Shown piece by piece: positions 1 to 6,800 of a DNA stretch of 13,490 bases. The notes beneath the pieces are model-generated. The model made no database searches, was not told the DNA's origin, and was given only the letters and a program-made list of their open reading frames with translations. Each line of letters starts with the position of its first letter. The first letter of the stretch is position 1. Both the position numbers and the translations under genes were made by a program. The DNA is from an uncultured Collinsella sp. (GTDB lineage: Bacteria; Actinomycetota; Coriobacteriia; Coriobacteriales; Coriobacteriaceae): positions 1-13,490 of the forward strand of contig CAAEDE010000052.1 of assembly GCA_900754525.1 (NCBI GenBank), given 5' to 3'.

Positions 1-85
1 CACCGACCGCCTCGCGCGCAACTACGAGCTGGTCACCAAGCACAACCTCAAGTACCGCCGCTACTACCACCAGTTCGACTACTAA
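1..85 (+). CDS. 3' end of an unidentified protein-coding gene (partial)
   Basis: Reading from base 2, 27 codons run in frame to a TAA at 83-85. The visible tail begins TDRLARNYELV and ends YYHQFDY, so it is basic and tyrosine-rich. The codons are G/C-ending like the rest of the window, and a strong terminator follows 52 bp later, which supports this being a real gene end. The tail is too short for me to assign a family, and the gene starts outside the window. It is probably a separate transcription unit from the histidine operon because of the terminator between them. Confidence 0.6.
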   Translation, partial: TDRLARNYELVTKHNLKYRRYYHQFDY

Positions 86-96
86 GAGCTGGTCAC

Positions 97-131
97 GGGT
101 CCGATATCTTGGCTGGTTGATATCTCGACCC
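97..131 (+). repeat. inverted repeat / stem-loop just upstream of the terminator
   Basis: GGGTC (97-101) pairs with GACCC (127-131), and GATATC (103-108) pairs with GATATC (119-124). This gives 11 pairs around a 10-nt loop with a small internal loop. It lies after the stop codon of the upstream partial gene and 5 nt before the intrinsic terminator. It could be a 3'-UTR stem protecting the upstream mRNA, or a protein site. Nothing in the sequence decides between these. Confidence 0.5.
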
Positions 132-136
132 TGCAC

Positions 137-170
137 AAGGGCGTCCGCAATTGCGCGGGCGCCCTTTTTG
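137..170 (+). terminator. intrinsic terminator of the upstream gene
   Basis: AAGGGCGTCCGC (137-148) pairs with 155-166, giving 12 pairs including one G-T, around the 6-nt loop AATTGC. A run of five T at 165-169 follows. This is a textbook rho-independent terminator. It should isolate the upstream gene from the histidine operon. Confidence 0.9.
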
Positions 171-268
171 CGTTGTGACAAGAGACTGCTGCTAACCGCT
201 TGCCCTATGTTTCCAAATGAATACGGTGTGAGCCGAGGAGGACGATTCTCCCCGCAAACACTCTAGTA

Positions 269-277
269 TGCTAAAGT
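269..277 (+). promoter_or_regulatory. candidate extended -10 promoter of the histidine operon
   Basis: TGCTAAAGT fits TG-N-TANNNT, an extended -10 element, and no convincing -35 box is visible 17-18 bp upstream. The lar/yfcE/mazG unit has a similar TGCTAGCGT. If this is used, transcription would start near base 284, exactly where the leader hairpin begins. It is the best-looking candidate between the upstream terminator and the first his gene, but it rests on pattern alone. Confidence 0.35.
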
Positions 278-283
278 ACCCAG

Positions 284-310
284 AAGACCGGCGGAGCTAT
301 GCCGGTCTTT
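284..310 (+). terminator. leader hairpin ahead of hisZG, terminator-like (possible attenuator)
   Basis: AAGACCGGC (284-292) pairs perfectly with GCCGGTCTT (301-309) around an 8-nt loop. A weak, broken T-rich stretch TTTCGTTCT follows. It lies 38 bp ahead of the hisZG start and after the predicted -10. It may be a weak terminator or attenuator, or a 5'-end stabilising hairpin if transcription starts near 284. I see no competing antiterminator, no histidine-codon-rich leader peptide and no T-box consensus, so the mechanism is open. Confidence 0.5.
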
Positions 311-347
311 CGTTCTATATGAAACACAGCATGAGGAGGCTCACCAG

Positions 348-2063
348 ATGACGGCCACACCGTGGGGATTCCGGGACATATTGCCCGAGGAGGCTCAGGC
401 GCGCGAGGAGATCGCGCTGACGGTGAAGGGCTGCTTTAGGGAGCATCATTACCTGCCGGTCGAGACGCCGCTACTCGAGGACAAGGGTTCGCTCGAGGAA
501 GGCGGCCGCATCGCGGATACGCCGTTTAAGCTCTTTGATGACGACGGTCGCCTGCTGGTGGTCCGTCCCGACAACACGCTGCCGATCGTTCGCCTGGTTT
601 CGACTCGCATGCGCGCGGCCGACCTGCCCCTGCGCCTTCGCTACGAGGCGCCGGTGGTTCGCGAGTGCCAGCGCAATGCCGGCGGCTCGCGCCAGTTTAC
701 ACAGCTGGGCTTTGAGCTTATCGATGCGGGCGATACCGCGGGCGATGTCGAGATTGTCTCGCTCGTGGCCGAGGCGGTGCGCAAGCTGGCGCTGCCCGAT
801 GCACGCATTATCGCAGGTAGCGTGCGTCCGTTTAAGGAACTGCTCGCGGCGTGCGAGGATCGCGAGCTGGCCGCCGAGGCCCTGCGCTGCGTGCACGCCA
901 ACGACTTCGTGGGCCTCGATGCCCGCGTGGCGAAAAGCGCCGAGTCCGAGGCCGTTAAGGTCGCCATTAGCGAGCTGCCGCGCCTGCACGGTGGTGCCGA
1001 GGTGCTCGACCGCGTCGACGCGCTGCTGGCGGCGGCGGGCATTGTCGCGCCGCTTACGCGCGAGCTGCGTGCCCTGGTCGAGGGCCTGGCTCCCGAGGAT
1101 GCCCAGGTGCTGTCCTTCGACTTCTCCATCATGAACTCGTTTGATTACTACACGGGCCTGGTCTTTAAGGCCTATGCCGGCGGCCTGCCCGATCCGGTTG
1201 GCTCGGGCGGACGCTACGACTCCATCTTTACCGGTGCATTTGGCGGCGGCATCGAGGTGCCGGCGGCGGGCTTCGCCTTTTCGCTCGAGCGTCTGGAGGC
1301 CGCGCACACCTCGGCCGAGGACGCTGCTTCCGATGGTGACCATGCCGTGGGCCGTGGCGTCGAGGGTCCGCTGCGCATTGCCGTGCCCAAGGGCTCGCTC
1401 AAGGTCGACACGCTCGACGTGCTCGAGGCCGCAGGTCTGGACGTCTCTGAGCTGCGTGACCCCGGCCGTCACCTCATCGTGCGCGGCCGCGACATGCGTG
1501 CCGGCGAGGGTGCGGTTGGCGATATCGAGTTTGTCATCGTGCGTCCCAGCGACGCGCCCGCTTTTGTGGGCTGTGGCGGTGCCGACTGCGGCATCTGCGG
1601 TTGGGACTCGCTTATCGAGGCAGACCTCAACCTGCTGCAGCTGGTCGACCTGGGCTACGGCCTGTGCACGTTTATCGAGGCGGAGCCCGCGTGGCGCGCC
1701 GGCCAGGCCGAGCGCAACTATGCCCGCCGTGGGTCGCTTCGCGTGGCCACCAAGTATCCGCGCATCGCGAGCGCCTGGTATGCCGAGCGCGGCGTGAACG
1801 CCGACATCGTTTCGCTGCACGGTAACATCGAGTTGGGCCCCATTGTCGGTATGACCGACCGTATCGTGGACATCACCGCCACGGGCGCCACGCTGCGCGA
1901 TAACGACCTGGTTATTACCGGTCGCATTATGGACTGCACGGCGCGATTCTTCGTCAACCCGGGTGCCGCGCGCCTGGACCCGCGCGTGCGCAACTTGGCC
2001 GATCGCCTGGCGGCGGCCGTGAAGGACAAGCATTTTGAGCCCGTTGCGGGCTCGGCACAATAG
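348..2063 (+). CDS. hisZG: HisZ-HisG fusion: ATP phosphoribosyltransferase regulatory and catalytic subunits in one chain
   Basis: This protein catalyses the first step of histidine synthesis, ATP + PRPP to phosphoribosyl-ATP. Residues 1-~314 are a HisZ domain, a histidyl-tRNA synthetase paralogue lacking the anticodon-binding domain. It has a motif-2-like RYEAPVVRECQ (98-108), the histidine-site remnant FDYYTG (265-270), GGRYDS, and a motif-3-like GFAFSLERL. A polar linker (~315-340) rich in A, D, S and G leads to a short-form HisG domain (~341-571). That domain has AVPKGS, GGADCGICGWDS (410-421) and the PRPP loop DITATGATL (508-516). Short HisG lacks its own regulatory domain and normally forms a hetero-octamer with a separate HisZ, so the fusion fixes 1:1 stoichiometry. 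The start ATG has AGGAGG at 334-339. Histidine feedback through the HisZ part is expected from the family. Confidence 0.93.
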   Translation: MTATPWGFRDILPEEAQAREEIALTVKGCFREHHYLPVETPLLEDKGSLEEGGRIADTPFKLFDDDGRLLVVRPDNTLPIVRLVSTRMRAADLPLRLRYEAPVVRECQRNAGGSRQFTQLGFELIDAGDTAGDVEIVSLVAEAVRKLALPDARIIAGSVRPFKELLAACEDRELAAEALRCVHANDFVGLDARVAKSAESEAVKVAISELPRLHGGAEVLDRVDALLAAAGIVAPLTRELRALVEGLAPEDAQVLSFDFSIMNSFDYYTGLVFKAYAGGLPDPVGSGGRYDSIFTGAFGGGIEVPAAGFAFSLERLEAAHTSAEDAASDGDHAVGRGVEGPLRIAVPKGSLKVDTLDVLEAAGLDVSELRDPGRHLIVRGRDMRAGEGAVGDIEFVIVRPSDAPAFVGCGGADCGICGWDSLIEADLNLLQLVDLGYGLCTFIEAEPAWRAGQAERNYARRGSLRVATKYPRIASAWYAERGVNADIVSLHGNIELGPIVGMTDRIVDITATGATLRDNDLVITGRIMDCTARFFVNPGAARLDPRVRNLADRLAAAVKDKHFEPVAGSAQ

Positions 2064-2100
2064 CGCGAGCACGCACGGGCGTCCCAACGTCTGGGCTGCG

Positions 2101-2135
2101 GGCCGATTGGCGCCGCCGCCCGGCCTCTCGTTTTT
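2101..2135 (+). terminator. GC-rich hairpin with T5 in the hisZG-hisD gap (possible partial terminator)
   Basis: GGCCG (2101-2105) pairs with CGGCC (2121-2125), and inside it GGCG (2109-2112) pairs with CGCC (2117-2120). This gives nine G-C pairs with a 3-nt bulge. TCTCG and then TTTTT (2131-2135) follow. The T-run starts 5 nt after the stem, so termination is probably leaky at best. A smaller CCCA/TGGG stem lies just upstream (2083-2095). The position suggests an intra-operon polarity or mRNA-processing element. Confidence 0.4.
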
Positions 2136-2168
2136 CGAACACAACCTCGACCGATAGGGGATACCGAT

Positions 2169-3605
2169 ATGAAGACCATCAAGCTTGCTCCCGGTGAGCG
2201 CCTCGTTACCAACCAGCTCAACCGCAAGGGTGTGCTGCCGCAAAACATCGTCGACGCCGCCCGCGATATCGTGGCCGACGTGCGCGCCAACGGCGATGCC
2301 GCGGTGCGCGATTACTGTCAGCGTTTTGACGGTGTTGAGCTGCAGAGCTTCCGTCTGCCGCAAGAGCAGATCGATGCCGCGCTCGAAGGCCTCGATCCCG
2401 CTTTTGCCGCGGCGCTCGAAAAGGCTGCACGCCAGATTCGTGAGTTCCACCAGCGCGAGGTCGAGCAGAGCTGGTTTACCACGCGTGCGGACGGCACGAT
2501 GCTCGGCGTTAAGGTGACCCCGCTCGCGGCGGCCGGCATCTACGTGCCGGGCGGTCGCGCGCAGTATCCCTCCACGGTGCTCATGAATGCCATTCCCGCC
2601 AAGGTTGCCGGCGTCAAGCGCGTGGTCATGGTGACCCCGCCGCAGAAAGATGGCCTGATCAGCCCGTATACGCTCGCCGCGGCAAAGCTCGGCGGCGTGG
2701 ACGAGATCTATATGGTGGGTGGCGCTCAGGCCGTGGCCGCGCTGGCGTACGGCACCGAGACTATTCCGCGCGTCGACAAGATCACCGGCCCGGGCAACGC
2801 CTTTGTCGCTGCGGCCAAGCAGATTGTCTCGGGCGACGTGGGTATCGACATGGTCGCTGGCCCCTCCGAAGTCTGCGTGCTGGCCGATGCCACGGCCAAG
2901 CCCATGGTGGTCGCGGCCGACCTGATGGCCCAGGCCGAGCACGATCCGCTGGCAGCCTGCTATCTGGTGACCTGCGACGAGCAGTTTGCGCGCGAGGTCG
3001 AGGCAGGCATCGATATCCTGGTGGCGCAGTCGCCGCGTGCCGAGATCACGCGTGCTTCGCTCGACAATGAGGGCACCATCGTGGTGGCCGCCGACATGGC
3101 TGCCGCCGTCGAGGCGGTGAATACCGTGGCGCCCGAGCACTTGGAGCTGCACTGCAAGGACGCGATGGGCCTGCTCGGCGGCATTCGCAACGCCGGCGCC
3201 ATCTTTGTGGGCGCTTGGAGCTCCGAGCCGCTCGGCGATTATGTTGCCGGTCCCAACCACACGCTGCCAACCGGCGGCACGGCCATGTTCTCCAACCCGC
3301 TTTCGGTCGAAGAGTTCGTTAAGCGCTCGAGCGTCATTTGCTATACGCCCGAGGGCCTGCTCTCTGACGCTCCCGCCACACAGCGTCTAGCCGAGGCCGA
3401 GGGCCTGTGGGCGCACGCGCTTTCTGCTGCCCTGCGTCGTCGCGTGCTGGAGCAGGGCGAGGATGCCGTGAGTGCCGAGTCACTGGCTGCGGCCGACCTG
3501 ACCAAGGTCGCTTGGCCGGGTGACGCCGTGGCGACGGTTGCCGAGGGCGTTGACCTGGCGGCTGCGGGCGCGGATGGCGTTGGCGCGACCGGCGAGGAGG
3601 CCTAA
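2169..3605 (+). CDS. hisD: histidinol dehydrogenase
   Basis: This is the cytoplasmic zinc enzyme for the last two steps, L-histidinol to histidine, using two NAD+. The family's key residues are all visible by motif alignment: zinc ligands Q255 and H258 (QAEHD), D357 (GDYVAGPNH) and H416 (GLWAH), and the catalytic pair E323-H324 (APEHLEL). The signature IDMVAGPSEV starts at 226, and the NAD-binding-side motifs GGAQAVAALAYGT and KITGPGNAFVA are present. The ATG at 2169 has AGGGG at 2156-2160. The protein is 478 aa and carries about 45 more residues after the last zinc ligand than the E. coli enzyme (434 aa). The extra is an A/G/E-rich tail that looks disordered. The stop lies 1 nt before hisC. 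Confidence 0.96.
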   Translation: MKTIKLAPGERLVTNQLNRKGVLPQNIVDAARDIVADVRANGDAAVRDYCQRFDGVELQSFRLPQEQIDAALEGLDPAFAAALEKAARQIREFHQREVEQSWFTTRADGTMLGVKVTPLAAAGIYVPGGRAQYPSTVLMNAIPAKVAGVKRVVMVTPPQKDGLISPYTLAAAKLGGVDEIYMVGGAQAVAALAYGTETIPRVDKITGPGNAFVAAAKQIVSGDVGIDMVAGPSEVCVLADATAKPMVVAADLMAQAEHDPLAACYLVTCDEQFAREVEAGIDILVAQSPRAEITRASLDNEGTIVVAADMAAAVEAVNTVAPEHLELHCKDAMGLLGGIRNAGAIFVGAWSSEPLGDYVAGPNHTLPTGGTAMFSNPLSVEEFVKRSSVICYTPEGLLSDAPATQRLAEAEGLWAHALSAALRRRVLEQGEDAVSAESLAAADLTKVAWPGDAVATVAEGVDLAAAGADGVGATGEEA

Positions 3606-3606
3606 C

Positions 3607-4722
3607 ATGGCCGAACTCACGCCGCGCATGAAGGAGCTCGTCCAGCCCTACCTGGCCGGCATTGAGCCCTATGATCCCAACTTTACGCCCACGCGCATCA
3701 ACCTTTCGGCCAACGAGAACACCTATCCCGTGCCGGCCGGTGTGCGCGAGGCGATTGATGCAGCCCTGGCTGCCACGCCGCTCAACCGTTATCCCGACCC
3801 CATGTCCAACGACCTGCGCGATGAGCTTGCTGCTTGGCATGGCGTGACGCGCGAGAATATCTGCGTGGGCAACGGCGGTGACGAGCTGCTCTATAACTAC
3901 TTGCTGGCGTTTGGCGGCGCGGGGCGGACCCTGCTCAACTGCCCGCCGTGCTTTAGCGAGTATGCGTTCTTTGCGTCGCTGTGCCAGACCGAGGTGCGCG
4001 ACGTGTGGCGCGACCCGGCGACCTTTGAGCTCGACCAGGCGGCGGTGCTTGCGGCGGCTCCCGAGTGCAATCTGGCGATCGTGACCTCGCCCAACAATCC
4101 CACGGGTGACGTGGCGCCGCTCGACTTTGTTGCGGCTCTGTGCGATGCCTGCCCCGGCATGGTGATGGTCGACGAGGCCTACGTGGAGTTTGCCGACGAT
4201 TCGTTTGGCGCGGCCACCACGGCGCAGGGGCTTATCGCCGAGCATCCCAACCTGGCGATTCTACATACACTGTCCAAGGCGTTCGGCGCCGCCGGCACGC
4301 GCCTGGGCTATGTGATCGCGGCGCCCGAGGTCATCGACGTGTTCGCGGCGATTCGCCAGATCTATTCGGTCAACGTGTTGAGCCAGGCGGCGGCGCTTGC
4401 CTGCGTGCGTGCCCGCGATGCGTACGCGCCCGTGGTGGCACAGGTCGCATCCGAGCGCGAGCGCGAGTTGTGTGCCCTGCGCGCAATGGCTGCCGAGGGT
4501 CTGCCCGTGGAGGCGTGGCCGAGCGCGACGAACTTTGTGCTTGTGCGCACACCGCATGCCACGCGCGTGCGCGAGCGTCTGCGCGACGAGTATTCAATTT
4601 TGGTGCGCGACTTTAGTTACGCGCCGGGGCTCGCGGACTGTCTGCGCATTACCGTAGGCACCCCGCAGGAAAACGACGAGGTGCTGGCCGCGTTTGCCGC
4701 GCTGGTGAAGGAGGAGATGTAG
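3607..4722 (+). CDS. hisC: histidinol-phosphate aminotransferase
   Basis: This PLP enzyme (fold type I) transfers the amino group of glutamate to imidazole-acetol phosphate, giving histidinol phosphate. Visible residues are the PLP lysine K224 in LSKAFG, N164 in NNPTG, D189 and Y192 in VDEAY, and the substrate-carboxylate arginine R347 in CLRITVG. The length of 371 aa is typical. The frame stays open upstream to 3520 inside hisD. The ATG at 3607 is preferred because AGGAGG lies at 3595-3600 with 6-nt spacing and the protein then begins as family members do. There is one base between the hisD stop and this start, so translation is probably coupled. Confidence 0.95.
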   Translation: MAELTPRMKELVQPYLAGIEPYDPNFTPTRINLSANENTYPVPAGVREAIDAALAATPLNRYPDPMSNDLRDELAAWHGVTRENICVGNGGDELLYNYLLAFGGAGRTLLNCPPCFSEYAFFASLCQTEVRDVWRDPATFELDQAAVLAAAPECNLAIVTSPNNPTGDVAPLDFVAALCDACPGMVMVDEAYVEFADDSFGAATTAQGLIAEHPNLAILHTLSKAFGAAGTRLGYVIAAPEVIDVFAAIRQIYSVNVLSQAAALACVRARDAYAPVVAQVASERERELCALRAMAAEGLPVEAWPSATNFVLVRTPHATRVRERLRDEYSILVRDFSYAPGLADCLRITVGTPQENDEVLAAFAALVKEEM

Positions 4723-5310
4723 ATGGACCGCTATGCCGAGGTGACCCGCAAGACGGGGGAGACCGACATTGTCGTAAAGCTCGACCTGGACGGATGCGGC
4801 GTGTGTGATATCTCGACCGGCGTACCGTTTTTCGACCACATGCTCAACGCTTTTGGCCGCCATGGCCTGTTCGATTTGACGGTGCACGCGGTGGGCGACG
4901 TCGAGGTCGATGCGCATCATACCGTCGAGGACACGGGCATTGTGCTGGGCGAGGCGTTTTGCCAGGCGCTGGGCGACAAGGCGGGCATTACGCGCTTTGC
5001 CGACGCGGCGATCGCCATGGACGAGACGCTTGTGATGGCTGCTGTTGATATTTCGGGCCGCGGGCAGGCCTACTGCGAGCTGCCCGTGCCGACTGAGCGC
5101 GTGGGCAGCTTCGATACCGAGCTGGCCGTCGAGTTCTTCTATGCCTTTGCGCGCGATGCCAAACTCACGTTGCACGTGCGCGAGCTGGCAGGCGGCAACT
5201 CGCATCACATTATCGAGGCCGCCTTTAAGGCCGTGGGCCGCACGATGCGCCAAGCCTGTGAGCTGGACCCTCGCGTGCAGGGCATCCCCAGCACCAAGGG
5301 CTCACTGTAA
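4723..5310 (+). CDS. hisB: imidazoleglycerol-phosphate dehydratase
   Basis: This enzyme dehydrates imidazole-glycerol phosphate to imidazole-acetol phosphate. The protein is the stand-alone 195-aa type, without the N-terminal HAD phosphatase domain of enterobacterial HisB, so the phosphatase must come from elsewhere (see the PHP gene at 8658). The two metal-binding motifs are present: DAHHTVED (H65, H66, E69) and GGNSHHIIEAA (H161, H162, E165). The FFDHMLNAFGRHG signature is also present. The start directly abuts the hisC stop codon, with AAGGAGG inside the end of hisC. Confidence 0.96.
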   Translation: MDRYAEVTRKTGETDIVVKLDLDGCGVCDISTGVPFFDHMLNAFGRHGLFDLTVHAVGDVEVDAHHTVEDTGIVLGEAFCQALGDKAGITRFADAAIAMDETLVMAAVDISGRGQAYCELPVPTERVGSFDTELAVEFFYAFARDAKLTLHVRELAGGNSHHIIEAAFKAVGRTMRQACELDPRVQGIPSTKGSL

Positions 5311-5333
5311 CCTGTCCCTTTTTGGCAGGTTTT
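5309..5333 (+). terminator. small hairpin with T4 between hisB and hisH
   Basis: AACCTG (5309-5314) pairs with CAGGTT (5326-5331), with two further C-G pairs inside a one-base bulge. TTTT follows at 5330-5333. The stem overlaps the hisB stop codon and precedes the hisH ribosome-binding site. It is short, so at most a weak attenuating or mRNA-processing hairpin. Confidence 0.35.
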
Positions 5334-5355
5334 GAATGGGGAAAAGGAGGGTCGC

Positions 5356-6057
5356 GTGGGCGAACCGAAGATCGTAGTGGTCGATTACCACAAGGGCAAC
5401 TTGTCGAGCGTTGCGCGCGGGCTTGCGCGCGCCGGTGCCGCCGCCTGCACTTCGGACGATTCGGAGCAGATCCGCCGCGCCGACGGCCTGGTCATCCCGG
5501 GCGTGGGCGCGTTTTATGACGCGATCGCCTTTATGCGCCAGAGCGGCGAGGAGGCGGCCGTGCTCGATGCCGTTGCCGCTGGAACTCCGTTGCTCGGCAT
5601 CTGCCTGGGCCTTCAGCTGTTTTTTGAGCGCGGCAACGAGGGCGTGCCTGCGGACGAGGGCGCGGACGCGGACGACAGCGCTTTCGAGCAGGCTGGTGGT
5701 CCCTGGGTCGATGGCCTGGGCATTATGCGCGGTTCGTGCAGGCGCCTGGAGTCGAGCCGCCTGAAGGTGCCGCACGTGGGCTGGGACCAGGTGCACATGA
5801 CGCCCGCCGGTGCGGCCGATCCGCTGCTTGCCGGTTTTGCCGAGGGCGCCAACATGTATTTTACCCACAGCTACGCGGTGGCCGACGACGCCGATGCCGC
5901 CGATGTGCTGGCGCGCACGCACTATACGCGGAGCTTCCCGTGCATCGTGCGCCATGGCAACGTGTGGGGCTGCCAGTTCCATCCCGAGAAATCCTCCGCG
6001 CTGGGCCAGCGCATCCTTAAGAACTTCGTCAGCATCGTCGAGGAGGGTGGCCGATGA
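5356..6057 (+). CDS. hisH: imidazole glycerol phosphate synthase, glutamine amidotransferase subunit
   Basis: This class I glutaminase feeds ammonia to HisF. The catalytic triad is visible: C83 in GICLGLQLFFE, and H209 and E211 in CQFHPEKSS. The N-terminal KIVVVDYHKGNL and the VGWDQV motif are typical. The frame extends to a TTG at 5332, but the GTG at 5356 is chosen because AAGGAGG lies at 5344-5350 with 5-nt spacing and family proteins start just before the first strand. The length is 233 aa, longer than the usual ~200. The extra lies after the nucleophile elbow (~residues 95-125) and is acidic (PADEGADADDS). The stop overlaps the hisA start (ATGA). Confidence 0.94.
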   Translation: MGEPKIVVVDYHKGNLSSVARGLARAGAAACTSDDSEQIRRADGLVIPGVGAFYDAIAFMRQSGEEAAVLDAVAAGTPLLGICLGLQLFFERGNEGVPADEGADADDSAFEQAGGPWVDGLGIMRGSCRRLESSRLKVPHVGWDQVHMTPAGAADPLLAGFAEGANMYFTHSYAVADDADAADVLARTHYTRSFPCIVRHGNVWGCQFHPEKSSALGQRILKNFVSIVEEGGR

Positions 6058-6797
6058 TCCTATTTCCTGCAATCGATCTGATTGGCGGCAAGGTTGTGCG
6101 CCTGGAGCGCGGCGACCGCAGCCGCTGCAAGGTATATTCCGACGACCCCGTGGCCGTCGCCCGCTCGTTTGCCGAGCAGGGCGCAAGTTGGGTGCACGTC
6201 GTCGACCTGTCCGCTGCCTTTGGCGAGGACGAGGACACCTGCGCTGCCAACTCGGCGGCGATTAAGGCTATCTGCGGCGTCGACGGTCTGTCCGTGGACG
6301 TGGGCGGCGGTGTTCGCTCGCTCGCGCGCATCGACGAGCTGGCCGGCTATGGCGCTCGCCGCATTGCGCTGGGCACCGTGCTGGTGACCGAGCCAGGTTT
6401 TGCCGAGGTGGCAGCCCAAGGCTTTGGCGAGCTGCTGGTCGCCGACATTGCCGCGCGCGACGGCCAGGTTAAGGTGAACGGCTGGCGCGACGGCGCGGGC
6501 GTGGCGCTCGACGATGCCGTGGCGCAGCTTACCGAGCTGGGCTTTAAGCATCTGGTGTATACCGACATCGCGCGCGATGGCATGCAGACGGGCATCGATG
6601 TGGCGGCGTATCGCCATGTGGCCGAGGTCGCGGGCTTTCCCGTCGTGGCTTCGGGCGGCATCTCGACGCTCGACGATATCCGCGCGCTTGCCGCGGTGGG
6701 TGAGGGCGCGATTGAAGGCGCCATTACCGGCCGCGCGCTCTACGAGGGCAACTTTACGATGGCCCAGGCGCTGGCCGCCGCCCGAGGAGAGGAGTAG
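6054..6797 (+). CDS. hisA: ProFAR isomerase (HisA)
   Basis: This TIM-barrel enzyme performs the Amadori rearrangement of ProFAR to PRFAR. The catalytic acids are D8 (FPAIDL) and D171 (YTDIARDG). The phosphate-binding glycine motifs VDVGGGVRS and ASGGIST mark the two half-barrels. At 247 aa it has the usual length. The ATG lies inside the hisH stop (ATGA overlap) with GAGGAGGG just upstream, so it is translationally coupled to hisH. Some Actinobacteria use one PriA enzyme for both histidine and tryptophan. Whether this one also has TrpF activity cannot be told from this window. Confidence 0.95.
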   Translation: MILFPAIDLIGGKVVRLERGDRSRCKVYSDDPVAVARSFAEQGASWVHVVDLSAAFGEDEDTCAANSAAIKAICGVDGLSVDVGGGVRSLARIDELAGYGARRIALGTVLVTEPGFAEVAAQGFGELLVADIAARDGQVKVNGWRDGAGVALDDAVAQLTELGFKHLVYTDIARDGMQTGIDVAAYRHVAEVAGFPVVASGGISTLDDIRALAAVGEGAIEGAITGRALYEGNFTMAQALAAARGEE

Positions 6798-6800
6798 CCC

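Noticed and set aside
207..266. 19-codon frame in the his leader as a leader peptide
   Set aside because: It has no ribosome-binding site and no histidine codons, and it ends before the predicted promoter -10.
171..347. T-box riboswitch ahead of the his operon
   Set aside because: No T-box consensus (AGGGTGGNACCGCG-like) and no specifier-loop architecture could be found.
471..3260. 929-aa reading frame on the - strand opposite hisZG and hisD
   Set aside because: It is antisense to two clear enzymes with all motifs intact. Long open antisense frames are expected in GC-rich DNA with strong third-position bias, and its translation is H/R/G/A-rich with no recognisable domain.
3520..3606. Upstream extension of hisC to 3520
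   Set aside because: It would overlap hisD by 86 bp and add residues unlike the family. The ATG at 3607 has AGGAGG at ideal spacing.
3334..4245. 303-aa - strand frame opposite hisD/hisC, and similar frames of 245-294 aa opposite hisH, hisF and hisI-hisE
   Set aside because: All are low-complexity R/H/A-rich shadows with no motifs and no matching ribosome-binding sites.
5332..5355. TTG start for hisH at 5332
   Set aside because: It lies in the hisB-hisH hairpin and has no ribosome-binding site. The GTG at 5356 has AAGGAGG 5 nt upstream.
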